Origin: Desmodesmus armatus
Taxonomy: Eukaryota; Chlorophyta; Chlorophyceae; Sphaeropleales; Scenedesmaceae
NCBI GenBank assembly: GCA_007449985.2
Contig: VIIQ02000089.1
Coordinates: 257,001-321,000, forward strand
DNA length: 64,000 nucleotides
Direction of reading: 5' to 3'
Both the position numbers and the translations under genes were made by a program. The notes beneath the pieces were generated by a model. It had not been told where the DNA came from, ran no database searches, and was given only the letters and a program-made list of their open reading frames with translations. This document shows positions 28,001 through 39,934 of this stretch, piece by piece. The stretch's first letter is position 1; every line of letters starts with the position of its first letter.

Positions 28001-31000
28001 TTGTTGCCTGCTGATCAGCTGATAAACAGTGTCCCTTGCAATACCCACATTTTCCCCAAAAAAAACAAGGACAGCGCACATCACACACCACAGCCTGGCG
28101 GGTTTAGGGTTTAGGGTTTAGGCCTAAACCCTTTCACATCACCCACCTTGATGTTTTTGCCTGCTGATCCGCTGATGAGCAGTGTGCCTTGCAATGCCAA
28201 CACTTAAGGATCTACGGATGCTACTGATATCAACCTTTGAGGACTGCAACCCTGCCCAGCACTAGCCACAAACAATGTAAACGACAGCACACTGCAGAAA
28301 CCTGACCAGTCTGCCTGCAAAAGAACAACCCAGGTGCAATTCACGTCACCCGGGCCCCCTTGTCATCACCCTAAAAGAATACGCGTCACCCACCTTGAAG
28401 TTTTTGCCTGCTGATCCGCTGATGAGCAGTGTCCCTTGCAATTCCAAACACTTATGGATCTACGGATACTACTGATACTAACCTTGATGGACTGAAACCC
28501 TGCCCAGCACTAGCCAGAACCAATGTGAACGACAGCACATACTACACAAACCTGACCAGTCTGCCTGCAAAAAACACCCCAGTGCAATCCACGTCACCCC
28601 CCGCCCCCCTTGTCATCACCTTGTCATAAACCACGTCGCCCACCTTGATGTTTTTGTCTGCTGATCCGCTGATGAGCAGTGCCCGCTGCAAATGCCAACA
28701 AGTGCAAAACCTATGTCTAGGACAGCACAGCACAGCACAGCACACACCACAGCAACCTGTCCAGTCTGCCTGGCAAACAAACACCTAGGCACAATCCATG
28801 TCACCCCGCCCACCTTGATGTTTTTGTCTGCTGACCCGCTGATGAGCAGTGTCGAGTCGCTGCTGATGTCAAGGGTGGTGGCAGGCAGCTTGTGGCCGTA
28901 CAGACTCAGGAAGAACTTCAGGCTGCGATTAAAAAAGTGAGGGGGGAAGAGTGAGCGAGGGGGAAGAGTGAGTGAGGGAATGAGTGACGCCGGGCCGGCG
29001 AAACAGGAGAGAGAGGGAGGCAGCCTTCAGTGCAGCTTGCGATGACACAGACCAATATGGTAGATTAAGAATGCGCGGGTGGGCCATGCACGCCCCCACC
29101 CCAACCACAACAACCACCCCCAGATATGCTTACCGCCATGGCCCCTCCTTACATTACACGCCCCCCCCCCCTGCATGCCCCATCCCCCCCAACCCCACAC
29201 ACCTGTCACAGTAGTAGACCCTGATGGTGTGGTCCAGCAGAGATGTGGGCCGTACCCCCCCCCCCCACCCCCACAACACACACTCGCATGTACTCCGGAT
29301 GTTCAACACATGCACAAACACACAGCCCCCCCCCCCTTCAAGCTCTGTGTGAGCCCCCCCCCCTCCCCCCCCCCCCCCCACCACACACACCTGTCGCAGA
29401 AGTAGACCTTGATGGTATGGTCCAGCAAAGATGCTTGCCGTACCCCCCCCCCCTCCCGCCCCCACCAACACCCCCACATTCACACAGCCCCCCCCCCTCT
29501 CTCACACACTGTCCCCCCCCCACACACACACACACACACCTGTCGCAGTAGTAGACCTTGATGGTGTGGTCCAGCAGTGAAGCTGCCAGCAGCTTGCCGT
29601 CAGGTGACACGCGCACACACAGCACGTCATCAGCCATATCCAACTGACGCTCAAGCCTGAAACCAAACCGCTGAACCAACATGCCTGCAGCCACAGTAGA
29701 TAACAGGGGGGGGGAAGAAGGGGGGAAGGGAGAGTATTAGACTACATTAACCGCGGGAGTGGTGTGATTTTCTTTCTGTTCAAAATAATCCCAACTGACG
29801 CTCAAGCCTGGAATCCCGACCGCTGCAGCAGCATGTCTGCACACAAGGATGAAAAGAGAGGGGGACAATTGTGATGTACATTTAATATGATAGTGAGCCA
29901 CAGGAAGACACAAAGCGAGGGGGAAACAGCTCCTCCCGCCCTGTCCTGTCCCTCCAACCTCCCCTGAAGCTCAACCCTGACCCATGCATCATCTCAATCG
30001 CATTGTGCAGTGAGACTCACCCGGTTCTGCTGTTGCGTCTTGCTGGTGCTTCTTGTTCCGCTTCTTGGCTGGCTGCTGTGAGGGGTCATCCTCTTCCTCC
30101 TCCTGCTGCTGCTGCTGCTGCTCTGTGGTGATGGTCCAGGTCCAAAACTTGATTGTCTTGTCTGCACGGGCGTGGACGAGGGCGGACAGGGGCAGGAGCA
30201 ACACACAGGGTAGCAGACACATATGTTTGCTATAGGCACTTTGCGTGGTTTTTGTGTGTGCGTGGGGCAGGGGGGGGGGGGTCAAAGCACATGTTGCTAA
30301 CAGTGTACCTCAATTGCACCCCATTGCCGACAGAAACAAGCCTTGTCAGCAGAATCGTCCTCAGACGCATGTTGTGGTTGCACACAAGGCCAAGGTCGAG
30401 ATTCTGGGTGCTGAAATTATGCTGCTGTGCCATGCTGGTTTGTTTTTGGACGTGGAAGGGGAGGGGGGCTGCCTGTGCGTACCTGCTGAGCCTGTCACAA
30501 AGCCACTCTTGTCAGGCAGCAGAGCCAGGGACCACACCGCCCCGCTGTGGGCCTGCTCCGTATGAACCACACTGCAGGCACCCACATCAATCAGCTGGAT
30601 GGCGCCCTCCTGCAACCAAATGCAAGGCCAGACAGCGCAACACAGTGGGATCTGGATTTGGATCTTGGATCTGCAATGTAATGGTGCACTCTTGCAGACT
30701 GGGGGGGGGGGACTCTGCCGGCAGGCGATCCGTAGAGGCGCTGTTGTTCCGAATTTCTATTGTTTGAGTTACTATATTATTATTTGCTGAATACAATTCA
30801 TTGATAATGCTGAAATTTATTGAGATTATGTTTTTTTAATCCAAAAACTACGGGCTCGCTGAAAATATAACTTTAGAGACACAAATTCGAATGGGCGCAG
30901 AGGGAGGGGCAACACAAGGCCGGGGCAGCACTTTGCAAAGTGACATCTGAAACATAGTGACTCAATAAGTGTGACGTTCAAAGCTGACGCCGTTCGTTGC

Positions 31001-34000
31001 CACAACACCTTGAAACAAAGATATGAATGAGTGAACAGGTTACTACGCAGATTGGTTCCAAGTGCGTGCCTTGTATGTTTTTTGGGGGGGGGGAGGAGTT
31101 AGAGGGTGGGAGGCGCCTTGACTTGTGTATGGCATGTGTGTCACGCACAAGGCAAGGCACCCCCCCTCCTCTAACTCCCTCCCCCCCCCTCCAATTACCA
31201 CACACTGGTGTGCCAGTGCGTGCCTGTTGCCAGGCACATACGCTGCACATAAGGCATACCCAGTGTCAATGCTGCCCAGCCATGCCCCCTCCTTCCCTCC
31301 CCCCCCCCCAAACACCTCAACCTCACACCTTGGTCCTGACCTGCGTGCCTGTTGCCCCAAATATGTTGTGCACAGGGCATATCACACCCGCCGTCATAAA
31401 GTTGAAACCCCCCCCCCCCCAAAAAACACTGCTGCCAACTTACCTTAGTTCCAACCAATGCGTGCCTGTTGCCTGGTACATACGCTGCGCACAAAGCGTA
31501 GCCAGTGTCAATGCTGCCCAGGCAAGCCCCCTCCCCATCATCCCCCCCCACCACCACCACTATCACATACCTTGGTTCCGACCAGTGCGTGCCTGTTGCC
31601 TGGCACATACGCTGCAAACAAGGCATACCCAGTGTCAATGCTGCCCAAGCAGGCCCCCTCCTGCCCCCCCCCCTCCCAAAACACACCCCAACCTCACACC
31701 TTGGTCCTGACCTGCGTGTCTGTTGCCCCAAATATGTTGCAACAGGGCATATCCACCCGACGTCACAAGGTTCAAAAGCCCCCTCTCCCCCCGCGCCCCC
31801 CAAAACACCTGCTGCCAACTTACCTTGGTTCCAACCAGTGCATGCCTTTTGCCTGGTACATACGCTGCGCACAAAGCGTAGCCAGTGTCAATGCTGCCCA
31901 GGCAAGCCCCCTCCCCATCATCCCCCCCCACCACCACCACCACCACCACTATCACATACCTTGGTTCCGACCAGTGGGTGTCTGTTGCCGGGCACATACG
32001 CTGCACACAAGGCATACCCGGTGTCAATGCTGCCCAGCCGTGCCCCCTCCTCTCCTTCCCCCCCCCCCCAAACACCTCAACCTCACACCTTGGTCCTGAC
32101 CTGCATGCCTGTTGCCCCAAATATGTTGCGCACAGGGCATATCCACCCGACGTCACAAGGTCCAAAAGCCCCCCCCCCCACACCACACAAACAAAAAAAA
32201 CTGCTGCCAACTTACCTTGGTTCCGACCAGTGCGTGTCTGTTGCCTGGCACATACGCTGCTCACAAGGCATACCCAGTGCCAATGCTGCACAAGCAGGCC
32301 CCCTCCTCGCCCCCCCCCCCCCCCCAAAACACCCCAACCTCACACCTTGCTTGTGACCTGCGTGTCTGTTGTCCCAAACATGTTGCGCACAGAACATATC
32401 CACTTGCCGTCACAAGGTGGAAAAAGCCCCCCCCCCTTGAAAAAAACTGCTGCCAACTTACCTTGGTACCGACCAGTGCGTGTCTGTTGCCAGGCACATA
32501 CGCTGCGCACAGGGCATACCCGGTGTCAATGCTGCCCAGGCAGGCTCCAGTGGTGGGGCTCCACAGCTTGCAGCCAGCATTGCTGCCAGACAGCAGCTGC
32601 AGCACAAGAAGTTGCATCAAAGCACGGGCAGCAGGGACAACGGCAGCAGCGGCAGCAAGACCAGCAAGGGTCGGTAAAAGCAGCTGGTGCAAGTGTTGGG
32701 TAGCATGACAAGCAAACCTGGGCAGCCAGCATTGCTGCCAGACAACAGCTGCAGCACAAGAGATTGCATCAGCAGGAATGGCAGCAGAAGCAGAAGGGGC
32801 AGCAGGTGATAGAGAGTGCAGCTGGTGCGTGGTGAGCGCTGAGTGCCAGGCAGCCAACACTGGCCCCCTCCCCGCATACACACCCGCATACACACCCGCA
32901 TACACACTGAACATACCAACACCACCCCTCCCCCCTCTCTTGCTCCCCTCCACCCCTGCCCCTCCGTCCCCCCCCCCCCCCCGGGGCACCCCTACCCCCA
33001 CCCACCCCCCACCCACCCACCCCACTCAGCACCCCCCCCCCCACACACACACACACCTGTGTGCAATCAGCGCTGAGTGGCAGGCAGCGCACGTCGCCCC
33101 CCCCCCCCCACACACACACACACGCACACACAAGCATGTATCCAAGTACTCCCTCTGTCGACACATACACACATCGTCTGTCATCAAGCTTAGTGTCTAA
33201 CACACACACACTCGCTCTCACCCTCCCCCCCCCCCCCCCCCGGGCTCCCCCCCCCCCCCCCAAAAAACACACACCTGTGTGTCGTCAGCGCTGAGTGCCA
33301 GGCAGCGCACATCACTGCGGTGTCCCTGCAGCTCCAGCCTGCTGCTGACCTCATAGCCACCCCCCTCAGCACTGACATCAACAACCTCAACACTGTTGGT
33401 GGACAGACCTAGCGCAAGGCTGCCTGCACTCCGCCCCCCCCCCTCACACACACACTCTCCCCCCCCCCCCTACCCCCCACTACCCCCCCCCCCAAACACA
33501 CACCTGTGTGTCGTCAGCGCTGAGTGCCAGGCAGCGCACGTCACTGCGGTGTCCCTGCAGCTCCAGCCTGCTGCTGACCTCATAGCCACCCCCCTCAGCA
33601 CCAACATCAACAACCTCGACACTGTTGGTGGACAGACCCAGCGCAAGGCTGCCTGCACTGCCAGCCCTTGGGGCTGCGGGGCTGAAGGCAAAGCTGCGCA
33701 GCTTGTGCTTGAGGGTCATGACAGCCAGGCTGCTGATTTCATCAGATGCCTGCAGGGTAAAGAGGGAGAAAGGCAGAATAAAAGCAGACGTAAAGAGACA
33801 GTACAAGGGTTGTGCTGTGCAGCATTTGACCAAGGGCAGTATGGTCTATACAGCCAGGGTACTAACCTCTCTAGATGAGTCATCCAAAATGACGCATAGA
33901 TGAGTAATACAGACGCATACGGAGCAAAAAGGTCAGGCAGACACCTCAGCTGCCGCTATCAACATCCTGAAACAGCTACTTTTTGGCAAATGCCCAAGGG

Positions 34001-34938
34001 GGGCGCACCCCCCACCGGCTGGCCACACACAACTCAGTCCAATCACCTGAACTGCCGGGGGCCGGAGCCTAAGCCTCATCGATGAGGGACGCCTAACACG
34101 CCTTATTCCAGGAGGTGCCCATGCCCGGACCAAACTCGCATGGGAGTCGCACCCATACACCCCCTTCATGTGCTACAGCCTTGACCATGCACACGCAACT
34201 GGATACATCAGCCGCCCCAGTGAAGGGGATTGTTGGGCGGGCTGGGATAAGGCAGCTACTAGAGTTTTACCATACACCTACCCACCTGTACCGCAGCCTC
34301 CCCTGTTGCATCGTCGCCCTGCTCTCCACCAGCAGCAGCACCTGCCCCTGCCCCCTTCTTGCCCTCCTTCTCCTTCTTGCGCTTCAGGCGGCGCTTGGCT
34401 TTCTTCAGCGCCTCATCACCACCACGCACACTGCAACAATACAGTAACACAGGACACGTTTGCCCCGTACATAAAACATGGTCCATGCAACATAATCCCC
34501 CATACAAAGATGTTTCCGAACCCCAACCCTCAAGACAGGTGTGGCACTGCTTGCAAGCTGCATTGTTTGGTGTCAATTGTGCACCTGTCAAGATCAAGAT
34601 TACAACCTCACAAGAGGGGGGGGGGGGGTCGCAACCAGCCCCCCCCCCCCCCCGCCCCTTGTTGGGAGGTTGCTAGGCGGGATCAACGTATTGCTGTCGC
34701 CGCTGCTTCTGTGCTGTCATTCCTGATTGCTGCACACATCATGTCCCAATTTACGGAACACTTCATACCTCGGATCACATGACCTGTAACTGCTGCCCCT
34801 CACCTGAACACCTCCAGGCCCTTGCCGGCCCCCATCACTCCCAGCAGATTCCCAGTAACGTTATAACGGATCGACGACACGCGCTCCTGACCCGTGCGCC
34901 TCACAGTGCCCATAGGCACCAGCAGGTCGTGCTGTCGC

Positions 34939-34972
<34 letters not shown>

Positions 34973-37118
34973 CAGCCGCCGCCGCCGCTGCTGCTGCTGC
35001 TGCTGCCAGCAGGGACTCTGGCAGCATCTCGTCATCGTCATCGTCTTGCTGGCCAGCTTGGCTGATAGGATCTGCGGGAGATGGGGGGGCATTGGGGGGG
35101 GGGGGCATTGGGGGGGGGATTGCAGCGGGGGTGAGGGTGGTGGTGGTGGTGGTGGTGGTGTGTGTGTGTGTGTGGGGGGGGGGGTGTGCGCAACAGGATC
35201 ACGGAAGGCAGAGGCTTCGTAATGTATTGAAGCAACACCTCGGTTGCCACTACGGCACAACTACAAGCACATGGGGGCTTCTAAACGCATTACTTGCAGG
35301 CTCCACACAATGCAGCAGACTCCACACAAGGCTCCACACAAAGCAGACTCTGCCGTTTCATTGACTGCTGCTCCTCGAATTGATCCCGTATTTTCCCCAG
35401 GAACCACTTTTAGCAATCGCACGTACCTGCTTGTTCGTCGGGGCGTCGGATCGCGTAAACCCGCAACTCGGCGTCGGTGCATCCCGCCACAAGTCGCTGC
35501 TCCTGTGGGTCTGCATCGAGCGACCAAACCTCGTCCTTGAACCCGATCAGGTCTGGCTGCAATGCTGTAGCACAACGTCCCACACCTAAACGCCGCACCA
35601 AAATACAGCAGCACAAGATACGTTGCTTTGCTGGTGCGCGTGGCAAGGGGGATTATGACTTTGCACAGCACTCACACGCATGTCACGCATGTATTCCGTA
35701 CACAGTCTGGCAAGATAAAGGGGTTTGAACTGAGACAGCCATAGCAGCGTCTTGCTGCAGTGCAGGAGGTTACCTTGACACAGCCGTCCTTGCTGCTGCT
35801 GATAAGCTTGGAGCCCTTGTGCACCAACACCTGCAAACAGTACAGGGGGCCAAGCAGAGAAGCAACGCGGCAGAAGAAGGTGGCGTGGAATGGCTGTGAC
35901 ATACAGTCAGGTGTGTAGGCACCTTTGAAAGTTCTGGGAAAGCTGCAAGCGTGATGTGGCCAGTGCCACAAACGGTGCCGGTGGTGGTTGGCCATGTAGT
36001 ACTGCCTATGCTGCTGTTACGACCCATAGGCCTCACAGCCGGTATGCCGTTCATCCGAATTTATCTTTGTTGCAGCTGCAGACAGAAACACGACTGAAAC
36101 AACACAGCTCCATCACACACCGCCGCCTGCTGCTGCTGCTGTTGACCCGCCGCCCCCGACACCCCCCCCCCTTCCCCCACCTTACTCCCCCCCCCCCCAA
36201 CACACACGCACACAGCACCAGCCCCCCCCCCCTAGGCCCCACAGCACCCAACACAATCCACACCCACCAGGTCTGTGATTGCTCCCTTGTGTCCCTTGAA
36301 CTGCCCCCCCCCCCCCGCCCAAAAGTCCCCGCCTTCCCCGCCTTACTGCGCGCCCCCCACAGCACCGCCCCCCCCCCCACACACACACAGCACTGAACAG
36401 ACCAATCACCAGGTCTGTGACGGCTCCTTGTGTCCCTTGAACCTGCACCCCCCCCCCCCCAAAAAAGCCACCCCCCTCCCCCTACCCCCAAAGCACCCCC
36501 CCCCCCCCGCGCAGGACCCCTTCAGCACCAAACACTTTACACCCACCAAGTCTGTGATTGCTCCCTTGTGTCCCTTGAACCTGCACAGCCCCGCACCCCC
36601 CCCCCCAGCCTTCACCCTTCCCCCGCCTTACTGCGCTTCCCCCGACAGCACCAGCCCGCCCCCCCAGACACACACAGCACTGACCAGTCCACCCACCCAC
36701 CAGGTCTGTGATTGCTCCCTTGTGTCCCTTGAACCTGCACAGCCCCGCCTCGCCCACCACGTCCCACACAACCAGCGTGGTGTCAGCTGATCCTGACGCC
36801 AACAGAGCACCGTCACGGCTGAAACGCAGCGCAGTCACAGAACCTGCAGAAACAAGCAAACAAGTGGACATGTGTGTGAACAGAGAACGTGTGTGTTCAA
36901 TGAATGAGTTACATCGTTAGGTGCATGTCATGATGACAGGGTGGGCTCCAACAATGCCTTCCGACATGTCACGCCATTCCACCGCTGCTGTACACAGAAC
37001 AGATCGCAACTGCGTACGTGATACTGCTGTAGCACTTATCCAGGCTCACCAACACACCTGAATGGCCAGACAGGGTGACCAGGCAAGTCTGGGACTTGAC
37101 ATCCCAAATGCGCACCTG

Positions 37119-37204
<86 letters not shown>

Positions 37205-38858
37205 ACAGCAGCACTGTAACACGACAGGTGCACCTGAAGTTTGTCTACGACGCATGCCAACTATTGTCAACACACCACCAGCCACTGCTCACGGCTTGCA
37301 ATCCTACTTCAACCAACACATAGAGTGCTTGGCACACCTCAGCTGATGGCCCACAACTGTCCCTGCCGCCCACCCCCCAACCCCCACCACCGCTTCCCCC
37401 GCTGACTGAACACCCCAACACCTCTTCTCCAGCAAGACACACCCAGCTGCGGAAATGCAATAGAAGGCCTGACAAGCTGTTCAGCTCCCGTTACTGTTAC
37501 TGTTACATGGTTCAGGCTGAGCCTGAACACCCCGTAGGGAACCAACGAGGCTCATGGGGCATCAGCATCATAGAACGCATTTGAATAGACATCGTAGTAC
37601 TCATCTGAGAATGCACTGACGAAAAGATCGGACACGTCGGGGGCCTACCCATCCCCAGCAACACCCATGAGGGTATCAGCTTCCTCAGCTGACAGCCCGT
37701 CAGCAAACAAAACCTCCAATGGAGGGTTGGACCACCGACGCTGGCCACACTCACGCAGAAAGGCACCAACACGATGGGCAGGCTGGTGCATGAAGGACCG
37801 CAACTGGGTTGCAGACACATTGCATGGCAACTCCATCCACCCACCAAAGTCAGCAAAAAGAGCAGCATGCGAGCGCCTCAAAACATCATAAGCCTCACAC
37901 TCAGCAATCATGCTACATTGCAGCCGCTGCTTCCTGCTGCTGGACAACCACCCCCACCCCCACCCCCCTATTTGACTTGGTCAGCCGGTCTGTCTTGAAT
38001 GCAACCAGCACTGGAAGCACAACTGCAACCGTTCAACGGCTTCGGAATCTGAACACAGCTGCTGCAAGCTGCTACAGTCACTATTGGATTATAGGATGCA
38101 CCAGAATGTAGCAGTCACTATTCCAGGATAGGATGCACCAATAAGCAGCAAACTGCACCAAGGGATGCAACAGGAAGTAACAAAATTCCACAGTAACCAA
38201 AATCAACAGTTGGGGAAATGACACTGGATTGTCTGCTGCAGGGCTCACCGTGCCATCTGAGTACCCTGCTGCCAGTTGGCTGCCACTTCCTGGCGACAGT
38301 GCGATCTGGGTGACCTCCGCAGCTGCCTTCGTGCTGCTGCTGCTACTGTTGCTGCTGCTGGCAACTTCAGGTGATAGAGAGGCAGCCTACAGAGAGACAC
38401 CCAGAGGAAAAGTGACCTAAGATCGCTTGCGCATACCAGACAGAGGTTGTAGGTCGAGTAAATGAGAACCAGATACATGCTCTAGAAGTCCTTATGGGGT
38501 CGCAACAGCAGCATGCATGCCTGAGGCTGCCTGCCAGCTGCTGCTGCTGCTGCTGCTGCCAGGGGTCTGATGGCTGCAGCAACGTACCAGAGCTACACAA
38601 GCATACTTTTCAACATATGGTAACATTATAAAGCTTTCTGCGTGCTTGCTGTAGGCTGCCTATGCCAGGTTGGGCACCGGTGCTGTTGCTGCTACTGCTA
38701 CTGCTCACCAAACTGCCTTGACGTAAGTTCCATATCGCTATGTTCTCCAGGGCGCCCGTGAAAAGCTGCTTTCCAGAAGCATCATAAAGAACATTACAAC
38801 CGCTTGCGATCACTCCGAAAGCTGCTGTGTGCTCATATCTCAAGTATGCTTTCACCAT
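23024..38858 (-). CDS. WDR3: WDR3 / UTP12, WD40 subunit of the SSU processome, 19 exons
   Basis: UTP12 acts in the nucleolus in U3-dependent 18S pre-rRNA processing. Exons: 38858-38709, 38386-38249, 37115-37058, 36843-36701, 35830-35774, 35556-35427, 35071-34804, 34430-34286, 33749-33504, 32596-32462, 30609-30483, 30161-30021, 29684-29540, 28922-28814, 27444-27344, 26668-26541, 26145-25811, about 24997-24804, 23307-23024; about 1011 residues (human WDR3 943). WD40 blades run throughout ([82 protein letters not shown]). A lysine-rich insert ([17 protein letters not shown]) matches the family. The C-terminal Utp12 domain is [20 protein letters not shown] followed by [20 protein letters not shown]. 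The start [17 protein letters not shown] matches the family N-terminus. Phases agree except at exon 17/18 (one base off) and in the last exon near 23164-23171, where one C seems missing, creating an early TAG. Introns are packed with exon copies. Confidence 0.92.
23390..24075 (-). repeat. Five acceptor-side copies of the last WDR3 exon
   Basis: The exon start ([20 protein letters not shown]) recurs upstream of the exon at about 23395-23455, 23525-23600, 23660-23735, 23840-23890 and 23995-24057. Each copy is preceded on the coding strand by CTG/CAG-type runs and an AG. Some remain open for over 20 codons. Confidence 0.9.
24360..24700 (-). repeat. Two donor-side copies of WDR3 exon 18
   Basis: The exon end ([20 protein letters not shown] to LAQGxQ and donor) recurs downstream at about 24600-24700 and 24360-24455, separated by poly-G on the coding strand. 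Reading frames are largely preserved. Confidence 0.9.
25340..25735 (-). repeat. Three donor-side copies of WDR3 exon 17
   Basis: [17 protein letters not shown] plus donor recurs at about 25672-25730, 25519-25566 and 25340-25385 downstream of the exon. The last copy is frameshifted. All three sit between poly-G tracts of the coding strand. Confidence 0.9.
26246..27005 (-). repeat. Copies of WDR3 exon 16 on both sides of the exon
   Basis: Acceptor-side fragments ([17 protein letters not shown]) lie upstream at about 26950-27000 and 26796-26840. Donor-side fragments ([20 protein letters not shown]) lie downstream at about 26391-26450 and 26246-26305. Confidence 0.88.
27866..27972. repeat. Intronic hairpin in WDR3 (miRNA-precursor-like)
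   Basis: Arms 27866-27910 and 27928-27972 are 45 nt each, pair with about five mismatches and enclose a 17-nt loop. The centre gcatggctgttgggca is perfectly paired with tgcccaacagccatgc. It lies in intron 14 and is not related to any exon of the gene. Confidence 0.85.
27993..28805 (-). repeat. Tandem repeat with WDR3 exon 14 3' ends, unit about 247 bp
   Basis: Units start with the donor-side end of exon 14 ([12 protein letters not shown]) followed by intron sequence. Two full units, 28138-28385 and 28386-28629, are highly similar along their entire length. Partial units lie at 27993-28060 and 28630-28805. Copies are downstream of the exon at 28922-28814. Confidence 0.88.
28099..28131. repeat. 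Telomere-like motif, head to head
   Basis: Three TTTAGGG units are followed directly by ggcctaaaccc, the start of the complementary CCCTAAA orientation. TTTAGGG is the plant-type telomere unit, also found in many green algae. The tract is too short to be a telomere. Confidence 0.75.
29205..29845 (-). repeat. Copies of WDR3 exon 13 on both sides of the exon
   Basis: Donor-side fragments ([13 protein letters not shown] plus donor) lie downstream at about 29395-29440 and 29205-29250. An acceptor-side fragment (RxGFxLERQL) lies upstream at about 29791-29840. Poly-G of the coding strand separates the downstream copies. Confidence 0.88.
30750..30890. other. AT-rich island in WDR3 intron 10
   Basis: About 140 bp (tactatattattatttgctg to aaaatataactttagagac) are strongly AT-rich within a GC-rich intron. 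No ORF, inverted repeats or exon similarity are visible. Organellar or transposon origin is possible but not shown. Confidence 0.6.
31050..32425 (-). repeat. Array of about eleven donor-side copies of WDR3 exon 10
   Basis: Fragments coding [20 protein letters not shown] with an AAG|GTAAGT donor lie near 32260, 32010, 31890, 31640, 31500 and 31260. They alternate with a diverged type ([12 protein letters not shown]...) near 32400, 32130, 31760 and 31380, and a remnant near 31060. The order recurs with a higher-order period of about 375-380 bp. Copies are separated by poly-G of the coding strand. Confidence 0.88.
32722..33432 (-). repeat. Copies of WDR3 exons 9 and 10 in intron 9
   Basis: A roughly 150-nt copy of the exon 9 3' half ([14 protein letters not shown] to SADDTQ) lies at 33280-33432, with shorter remnants near 33058-33095 and 32836-32860. 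An acceptor-side copy of exon 10 (LLSGSNAGC) lies upstream of exon 10 at 32722-32762. Donor copies are thus near the donor and the acceptor copy near the acceptor. Confidence 0.88.
36265..36590 (-). repeat. Three donor-side copies of WDR3 exon 4
   Basis: [14 protein letters not shown] plus donor recurs at about 36545-36590, 36411-36450 and 36268-36305, separated by poly-G/GT on the coding strand. Each keeps the frame or nearly so. Confidence 0.88.
37119..37212. repeat. (CAG)n/(CTG)n microsatellite at a WDR3 acceptor
   Basis: About 30 CAG units, interrupted by one TAG and one AAC, end two bases from the acceptor of exon 3. On the coding strand this is (CTG)n just before CACAG. It can read as a long poly-Leu or poly-Ala ORF, which is an artefact. 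Confidence 0.9.
37552..37947 (-). CDS. Hypothetical ORF nested in WDR3 intron 2
   Basis: A minus-strand ORF of 100 codons (37947-37645) has non-repetitive, protein-like composition, with motifs such as [17 protein letters not shown] and [19 protein letters not shown]. The frame runs past a single TAG at 37645-37647 into an acidic segment ([20 protein letters not shown]) and stops at 37552. It is not recognised. It could be an unspliced alternative exon, a nested gene, or the relic of a transposon ORF. It lies on the host strand. Confidence 0.35.
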
Positions 38859-39934
38859 CGTGTCTCGAGCCCAGTCACCAGCAAGTTGCTTCCTCGTCGA
38901 AGTGGGTTCGCTCAAACTGACAGCATATACCTCTTCTTGCGACCTGAGCCGACCGACACAGTTGGCAACCAATACTACTTTGACCAAGTCAAACTTGGAC
39001 TGTCAGGCCTGTTGTGCTGAGTGTTTCTGCACGGACCCACCGTCATTCCACGCTCAACGGTCATTGGAGGGTTCATATGTGAATATGCATCGAATCGCAA
39101 GTACTTGCCGCATGCACACTCAGCCAGCTCAAGCTCCAAACATGCCATGCTGTACACCACCTGAGAGCGCTGGCATCGATGTAAGCAGTGTGCCGCTGAA
39201 GGCGATAAGGCAGCAGCAAGAAAGAGCCAACATGCCCATAATGAAGTACAGCAACATGAACACACATGCGCAGCCAACCCCATCCATGACATCCACCCAT
39301 GCATGGGGTGAATGAACCCCAAGACGATCGCAATGTGCCGAAGGCTCAACAAATAGCACATCACCGTGCAAGCTGAAAGTGGCAAATGACCCACACAAAA
39401 GGTGTGACCGCAGCGACATGCACTGGTATCGTACAGCTGTGCACAACCGCAATCCTCACAACCGCAACCGACCAACCATATGCATGTCAACTCACCAACA
39501 CGTCAGATGAGGTTGACTGAGCGTGAATTATGGAGATGAAAGGCCAGCAGTCAAAACGTCACGTGCAAGCCATGATCATACTGATATCACTAATATCCAT
39601 ACTCATACTGAATTTATAACTGTCAAAAGGTGACCCCCCCCCCGGGTGGCAGTCTGACACGACAGCTGTCAGCAACTCAGTTGCCAACTGGGCCAGTAGC
39701 TGCAGAGCACACAATGTGTGGCACCCCAAAGCAGTGGATGGGGCCTACAGATGGGACCCACTTGCCAACCACTCAGCCAAAACCTGCTCGCCATCCACCG
39801 ATTCAGCTGCAACAGCTGCGTCACCTACACCCGTGGTGTGATCAACAGGCAGCACCTCGCCAGGTGGCCCTGCAACAACTCCCCAGGGGGCTCAACAGCC
39901 GCCCGGGGCAGCAATGGCTCTGTAACACCCCTGT

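Noticed and set aside
36969..37214. Poly-leucine ORF as a membrane protein
   Set aside because: It is the (CTG)n microsatellite read through into WDR3 exon 3; the acceptor explains the real coding part.
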